Shown here one piece after another: positions 58,150-64,000 of a DNA stretch of 64,000 nucleotides. Where the stretch lies: positions 16,791-80,790 of the forward strand of contig LLCB01000264.1 of assembly GCA_001414345.1 (NCBI GenBank), in the 5' to 3' direction. The DNA comes from Hymenoscyphus infarciens (Eukaryota > Ascomycota > Leotiomycetes > Helotiales > Helotiaceae). The notes under the pieces were generated by a model that did no database searches, was not told the origin of the DNA, and was given only the letters and a program-made list of their open reading frames with translations. Each line of letters begins with the position of its first letter. Positions within the stretch are counted from its first letter, which is position 1. The translations under genes and the position numbers were made by a program.

Positions 58150-58390
58150 TTACTAAGAATATTATGACAGTTCTAGTTATATACGTCACTCACGTAACCA
58201 GGTTAGTCTAAGGCTTTGCTAAGACTTCGCTTAATATATATAAATAAAGCTAGAGTGCTTATACTCTTCGCTTTTCTCTTTAGTTTAGTTTTTCTTAATA
58301 TTAGGTACTATTCTATAAGTACTCTCTTTATATATTTATAGAGAGCTATTATACTAAAACTAAACTCTCTCTCTTTACCTAGGAAGGCTT
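58150..58390 (+). mobile_element. LTR-like promoter segment
   Basis: The stretch contains CGTCACTCACGTAACC, then TATATATAAATAAAGC about 60 bases later, then CTCTTCGCTTTTCTCTTTAG. This order (CACGTGAC-like motif, TATA box, pyrimidine-rich start region) is familiar from fungal copia-type LTRs. No second LTR is visible in the window, so it may be a solo or partner-less copy. Confidence 0.35.
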
Positions 58391-61228
58391 TTACTAATAT
58401 CCTAATAATAATATATATATTTACTTATATTAAATCTACTAAATTTACTATTCTTCTCTATAAAGTCTAATCTATTTACGTCGAGTAGTAAGGTTCGGCG
58501 TTCTTCTATTAGCTACGTCGAGCTCTTTAAAGGTAACCTATTAACTTAAGAACTATTCTACTCTATTTTAGAGTTAGTAGAGCTAATCCCTCTTCTCCTT
58601 TCTATTAACGTCGCGTCCTAATCTAGCTTAAGAACTCGACTTAAAAAAACATATATATTAGCTATTACTATACTACTACTACTACCTCTTTCTACTAAGG
58701 CAACTACTAGTTCCTTATAATATAAGATCTCTAAACCACCTCTATCTAACTCTACTCTATAATAAATCCTTAAAGTAATAACCTTATTAATAAGTAAAGT
58801 TTATAAACTTAAAGTAAATACTTCGAATATAGCTAGTACTTCTTATTAATATACCTTTATTTAGCTACGAACTCTTAATATAACTCGTTCCTCTTCTATA
58901 GCTCTATTATCTAAGAAGATAAGTAGAATAGCTAATCCTTACTAATTTACTATAAAAGACGAATTCACCTATACTATCTAGGAAACTAAAATTATAGCAA
59001 AGTTATCTATTAATACTAACTACTTTAAGTCTAAAGAAGTAAGAATAAATTTAATTTACTACTATACTTCTAGAAGAGCTTAAAACTATATTTACCTAAG
59101 ATATAAGTTTAATACTATTAACTGGTTTAGTAGCTATAAAAAGATGTTAACTTACCTTTAAAACATTACTATTAGCCCTTACTTATACTAAGAAGCTTAT
59201 ATCTAATACTAAGACCTTATTATATTAAAGATAGAAACTAGTGTTTTAGCTTTCCTTGCCTTAGTTAGCCTAGTACTCTAGAGAGGATAGGCTACCCCTC
59301 TCTATTAGGAAAGGAGAGGATAAGCTAATTTTACTTATAGGCTAGGCTAAATTAAATAAGAGAGATGCTAAATTTAGATAGGAGAGGTAAGGAAGACTAA
59401 AAGAGGGGGCTAGGTAAGGAGAGGTGCTAGAGAGGATAGGATAGGATAAGAAGTATAAGTAAAAAATATTAAAATAAGTAAAAAGTAATAAAAAGTACTA
59501 ATATTATAGACTAATTTAAGAAGTATTAAAAATAATAATATTATTAAAGCTATTAAAAGATAAGATATTATACTTAAATTATAGTATTATCCTAGTAGAT
59601 TAGTAATAACCTAATTCTCTTTATCTTACTACTTATCTTCTAAGTCCTTTTCTCTCTACTTCTTTTATAACTTTTAGTCTATAATAATCTACGCTTAAAG
59701 GTACTAAGTTACCTCTATTATATTAGGTTAAAGGCGATTCCTTTACTCTATAATAAGTAGTTTAGCTTAAGAGAATACTCTCTTATAATTACTACTTATT
59801 ATAGGAATTAAGACTATATCTAATCTTAATTAAGTAAGGCGATATATAGCTTTTAACTTAAGCATATAATACTAGTATTAAGGTAAACTTTTATATATAT
59901 CGAGGTAGAAGGGCTTTTAGTAGAACTACGTATTAAGAGGATTATCCTCTATAGAGTTATATATTATAACTATATCTATATCTCTCTTAAAGTCGTCTAG
60001 CGACCGAGCTCTTTTACTTCTAGTATTATTATCTTAAAGTATTATAAGATCCTTATATTCTATCTAAACCTCTCTAATATATCCGTTAGCTTATAATACT
60101 TATAAATCTAGATAGTTCGTATCTTTCTACTAACTTATATCCCTCTACTTATACTAAAACCACTTAAACTTTATCTTAGGAGTAATTATAATTAAGGTGT
60201 AATATACTAGAGTATCCTTAGTCTTAAAGAAGTATTTATTAATCTTTATCTAGTAATTATTAGAGTACTAGCAAATATAATCTTTATTATCTTATATTCT
60301 AAATTCGTCTTATATATTATATATATACTCTACTAATCTATTTAAGGTAACGAGATAATTAGAAGCCGTGCCTTGATTAATAGACTATTTAGTACCCTAT
60401 ATATATATTATATAGTTGTAAAAAGGCTTTAGAATTCGTATAACTTCTTTAAGAGTATCTTAATTACTAGAGGTAAGGATATTATAAGATAATTAAGCGT
60501 TGTAATCGTCTTATTATCGTTTAGCTTAGGCGGCTTTTACCTTATAATTACTCTTATAGATAGTACTAGAGTTATATAAGTAAAATAAGTCGATTTAGCT
60601 CTATACTTATAAGGCGTGCTAGATTATAGAATAGAAGGAATTCTACTAAGTAGTATTATCTCCTACTAATTATAAGTAATTATAAGACTCTTTAAAAGCT
60701 ATAGAATCATTCTCTATAACTTAGAATTATTAGCACTGTTAAGGTAATCCTATAATATAATAGACGATATTATAAAGCTTACTAACAGGGCCACGCTTTT
60801 GCTAGGCATTTAGCTCCTTAATTAAATCGGAATTCAATCTAGTACTATCGCTTTCTATCTTAAAAGCATTAAATTCAGCCCCGTAAAGGAAGGCTTTCGC
60901 TCTAAGATTTATAACATATCTAAGGTATTATAAACGTCATACTTTTCGTTATTTAAGAGTAAGATAAGATAAGAACCTCTTAGTAACGATATCTAGACAG
61001 GTGTCGTTATTTAGTACGTTATCAGTCATAAACTAGCCTACTTTATACCCTATATTATACTTCTTAATAACCTATATAACTAACTCTGCTTAATTCTCTT
61101 CTATATAGGCGCCTTTAAGTTATTAGATTATAATAAGGGTTTAAAAGTAATACCTAAAGTTAGCTAGAAAGTACTAACTTTTAAGACTTAAGAGTCTATA
61201 AAACTAGGACTTTCTAGTTAAGCTTAGA

Positions 61229-61355
61229 GTTTGTTTTCTTAATAACTACTATACTTATTTATAATGTTTTTACATTATTAAATAGCCTTAGTTTAGAGCT
61301 ATTTAGAAGTATAAAAACATTATAAAGAAGCGTAGTAGTTATTAAGAAAATAAAC
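61229..61355. mobile_element. Foldback element with 44-bp inverted arms
   Basis: Arm 61229-61272 and arm 61312-61355 are reverse complements with three mismatches over 44 bases (core CTTAATAACTACTATACTTA and its complement), separated by a 39-base loop. The whole unit of 127 bp could form a long hairpin. Confidence 0.8.
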
Positions 61356-63186
61356 TATTAGTTTTAAACTAGTTTACAATGTTTTAAGAATACTAAGACC
61401 TATTATCTAGCTAGGATTAAGGTCTATATATACCCTAATATCTTAGACTTAAGCTATACTATATAATTAAAATTAAATTAATAATATTATTAAAGTAATA
61501 ACTTTTTAGATATTTAAGTAGTATATTATAAGAGCTACTTAAATATATAAAAAGGAATTAAATTAGTATAGTAGATAATAAGAAAATAATATTAATAAAA
61601 GAGGTAGGCTTATACATATAAGGCTAGGAATAACACTACTTATTAACTAGTTTCTTCTACTCTTATTAATATAGTATACTACTACTCCTATTAGTATAAG
61701 ATAATTAGATAACGTCTAGAGATTAAAAGAGAAGTATATCTTACTAATTACTCGGTGTAGGTCTTCTTTTATATACTACTTCTAATACTTAAATATGTTA
61801 ATAATCTACTCTTATATTATACTAGAAAAGCTAGGAAGTAACTTATAGATAAAAGAGTATATAGTCTAGAGAAGCTTTATAAATATACTACTAATAGTAA
61901 TAGATATCGATAATTAGTATATTATAATCTAGGTAATTAGTATATTCTTAAAAAGTTCGAATTTAATAGCTAAGACGAGATTTACTACTCTCTCCTTCTC
62001 TTTATAAGTTATTATATTTATAATATTATTAACAGTCTCCTCTTTTATTAAATACTTCTACGAAGTCTTCCTACTACTCTTTATAATACTATACTTTATT
62101 TAAAGATACGTTACTTTATTTTCTAAATTTACTATAAGGTGCTAAACCTTAGAGTACTAAACATACTCCTAAAAGTGTCTATTATACTAGTATTAGCTCT
62201 TAGAGTTAAGATCTTAAAGTTATTAGTATATTAATTGTAAATACTCTCTTTTAAAGGTTTAAACTAACCTTTACTTATATAGATTAATTCTAAAGCATAT
62301 TTCTAGTACTACGTACTCTTCTTCGACTTTTTAAGTCTATATAGATCGTACTTAACGTAGTAGAAGTAACCCCTCTTTTCTCGGTACTCTCTAGAGATTC
62401 GAGCTAATATAAGCTTAAATATAGTATTATCTACTACTACTTCAAGTACGTGTATTAATAGTACTTCCTATCTAGGGAGTATAGGTGTTTCGCTAGATAT
62501 TACTATTATAAGGTTAGATTCGCTATCGTTAATAATAATTGCCTCGAATAATTAAGAAGGAGAAGGGGTAGATTAAGAAGGGGTAGACTAAGAGGGGGTA
62601 GGTGTTTAGGTGCTAGCTAGGCTAGGACGTCTATAGAAAAAAGAGTAGTTTATATTAGTAATAATTAGGATAATAAATAATAAGAGGAGTAATATATAAT
62701 ATATATATCTTATATTATTATATAGTATAGGTATTAAGAGGTATAATTAATATTATTAACATGTTGTCTAGAAACTAGTTAAGGCTTAAATATAAATAGG
62801 AGTAAACAGTACTAAATTAAGTACTCTACTAGGTACTTGATTTACTATAGTAAAACCCCTGTTTTTAGGTACTGATTAGAGACTAATATTATATGCTTTT
62901 CTTAGGTAGCACTACTTCTACTAAATCTACTAATAATACTATAAATAATATATTTAAGGCTAGTATATACCTTACCTAGCCTCCTCTATAAGCTAGGAAA
63001 GGCTACTCTAATACCTTAGATAGGAAAAGATAGGTAGAACAAATTTCAGAATAGGATTAGAGTAGCTAGAAGTAATATATTAGAATAGGATCAGGTAGGA
63101 TAGCCTTAAAATAGAGGTAAGAAGGAGAAGGATTGTTAAGGAAGGATAGAATAACAGATTAAGCAGGGAAACTCAAAATACTAATA

Positions 63187-63560
63187 GAAACTTTCTATAA
63201 CTTCTATACTAAGTTCTAATAACTTATAGATAAAGCCGAAGTTCTCTTATAAGACTAGGTAGAAGACTTATAGAATAAGTTAACTCTTATACTATACTAA
63301 TCTCTTATTATTACTAAGTTCTAAGCTAAAAAAGATATAAACTCCTTTTATAATCTTATAAGTAGTATTAATAATAACCTCTAAAATCTCGCTTCTTAAA
63401 GAGTATAAGTAATAAACTTTCCTTCTACCTTAAACTTATATATACCTACTTTTACGCCTACTAGCTCTTCTTCCTTTATAGCCTCTTTTATCTCTCTTAA
63501 ACGCTCTAATATCTCTACTTTAAATAACTACTTAACTCTATTAGTATTAGGTAATAATTA
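63187..63560 (+). pseudogene. Retrotransposon gag relic with Gln codons turned to stops
   Basis: The frame starting at 63187 (ETFYNFYTKF) reads through protein-like text for about 120 codons (LIDKAEVLL, KDINSFYNLISSINNNL, SLKRSNISTLNNYLTLL), interrupted by about ten TAA/TAG codons, several of them pairs where gag proteins have Gln-rich text. CAG/CAA to TAG/TAA is the change RIP makes. The pattern matches fungal gypsy-type gag proteins by general look; no pol text was read around it. Confidence 0.5.
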
Positions 63561-64000
63561 CCTTACTTACTAATAGGCTTTAGGTTTAAACCTTAGTCTA
63601 TACTAGTTCTTTCTAGTATTATCTAGAAGGTTCGGTTACGTTCTCGGTTATAGTTAAGTGAACACGTAATCCCTAGAACCTTCTAGTAACCTCTTTAATT
63701 TATAAGCTATAGAAGCTTCTAGTATTTACTCTAGAAGTATATATAGCTCTCTTCTATCTTTTAGTTAGAAATCAAGTTAAAAAAGTCAAAAGTCAAAAGT
63801 CAAAAGTCAAAATTCACTAAGTCTTTTATACTTATACTTTGACTTCTTAGAAACGTGATTTAGCGATCACCTAACCTACCCTGTGCCGATTCAACTTACG
63901 TACTTCTGACCTACCCTGTAGTCTACCCTATACGTATATAACCTCTTATAGGTTATAAGCCCGGAGAGCCAACTTTAGGTCTCTGGAGCCGAACTCGTTT
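63561..64000. other. Right edge: transition back towards ordinary composition
   Basis: After the gag relic the sequence becomes less TA-rich. It contains an imperfect inverted repeat (63623-63640 and 63665-63686) made of heat-shock-element-like blocks, a TATATATAGCTC box at about 63740, and four AAAAGTC heptamers at about 63782-63812. It may be part of an LTR whose other end lies outside the window. Confidence 0.45.

Larger units (their letters stand above)
55330..63186. mobile_element. RIP-saturated repeat block, right part
   Basis: About 7.9 kb of TA-rich sequence with no open frames. At about 58150-58390 a less mutated stretch (ACGTCACTCACGTAACC, a TATATATAAATAAAGC box, then pyrimidine-rich text) resembles a retrotransposon LTR promoter and leader, but no partner repeat was found. 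A foldback element lies at 61229-61355. The remaining text could not be assigned. Confidence 0.7.

Overview
The window looks like a chromosome segment of a filamentous ascomycete (Pezizomycotina). Protein similarities that I recognise by eye suggest Leotiomycetes, possibly Sclerotiniaceae; that placement is inference. Genes carry short introns (about 45-80 bases) with GTANGT donors, CTRAY branch sites and NAG acceptors. They sit in balanced-composition DNA, while long flanking blocks are extremely TA-rich, almost lack CA and TG dinucleotides and have stops in every frame. That is the signature expected of repeat-induced point mutation (RIP).

Layout. 1-5.6 kb is RIP-degraded transposon DNA, including a Mutator-like element (17-bp terminal inverted repeats, 9-bp target duplication) inside an older inverted-repeat element. 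5.8-12.9 kb is a graveyard of broken genes: a large NO VEIN/sacsin-like HSP90-type ATPase and a CorA-like membrane protein. 13.1-41.2 kb is the gene-bearing core. On the minus strand it holds Sfr1/Mei5 (recombination), a phosphoglycerate-mutase-fold protein with a tandem array of predicted dynein-light-chain motifs, an AzgA-type purine permease, Hrd3/Sel1 (ER-associated degradation), a WDR89-like WD40 protein and FRG1. On the plus strand it holds a 2-oxoglutarate/Fe(II) oxygenase, an exo-beta-1,3-glucanase (GH5) and a large disordered hypothetical protein. A broken BCS1-like AAA ATPase lies between the oxygenase and the glucanase. 41.2-49.0 kb has almost no genes; it contains one TA-rich block and otherwise ordinary composition. 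49.0-64 kb is saturated RIP DNA, interrupted at 52.4-55.3 kb by a much less mutated non-autonomous LTR element, with a retroelement gag relic near the right edge.

How the genes relate. No biosynthetic cluster or operon-like unit is evident; the core is a run of mostly housekeeping genes between two repeat compartments. FRG1 and the oxygenase are divergent and share a 236-bp promoter gap. The most unusual items are the mutase-fold protein with 13 regularly spaced LC8-type motifs encoded by 102-bp tandem repeats, and a short interspersed repeat found in both oversized introns of the purine permease gene and again at 44.3 kb.

Gene models were assembled by hand from reading frames and splice signals; the exon sums keep frame throughout. 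Family names come from recognition of motifs and were not confirmed by any database search.
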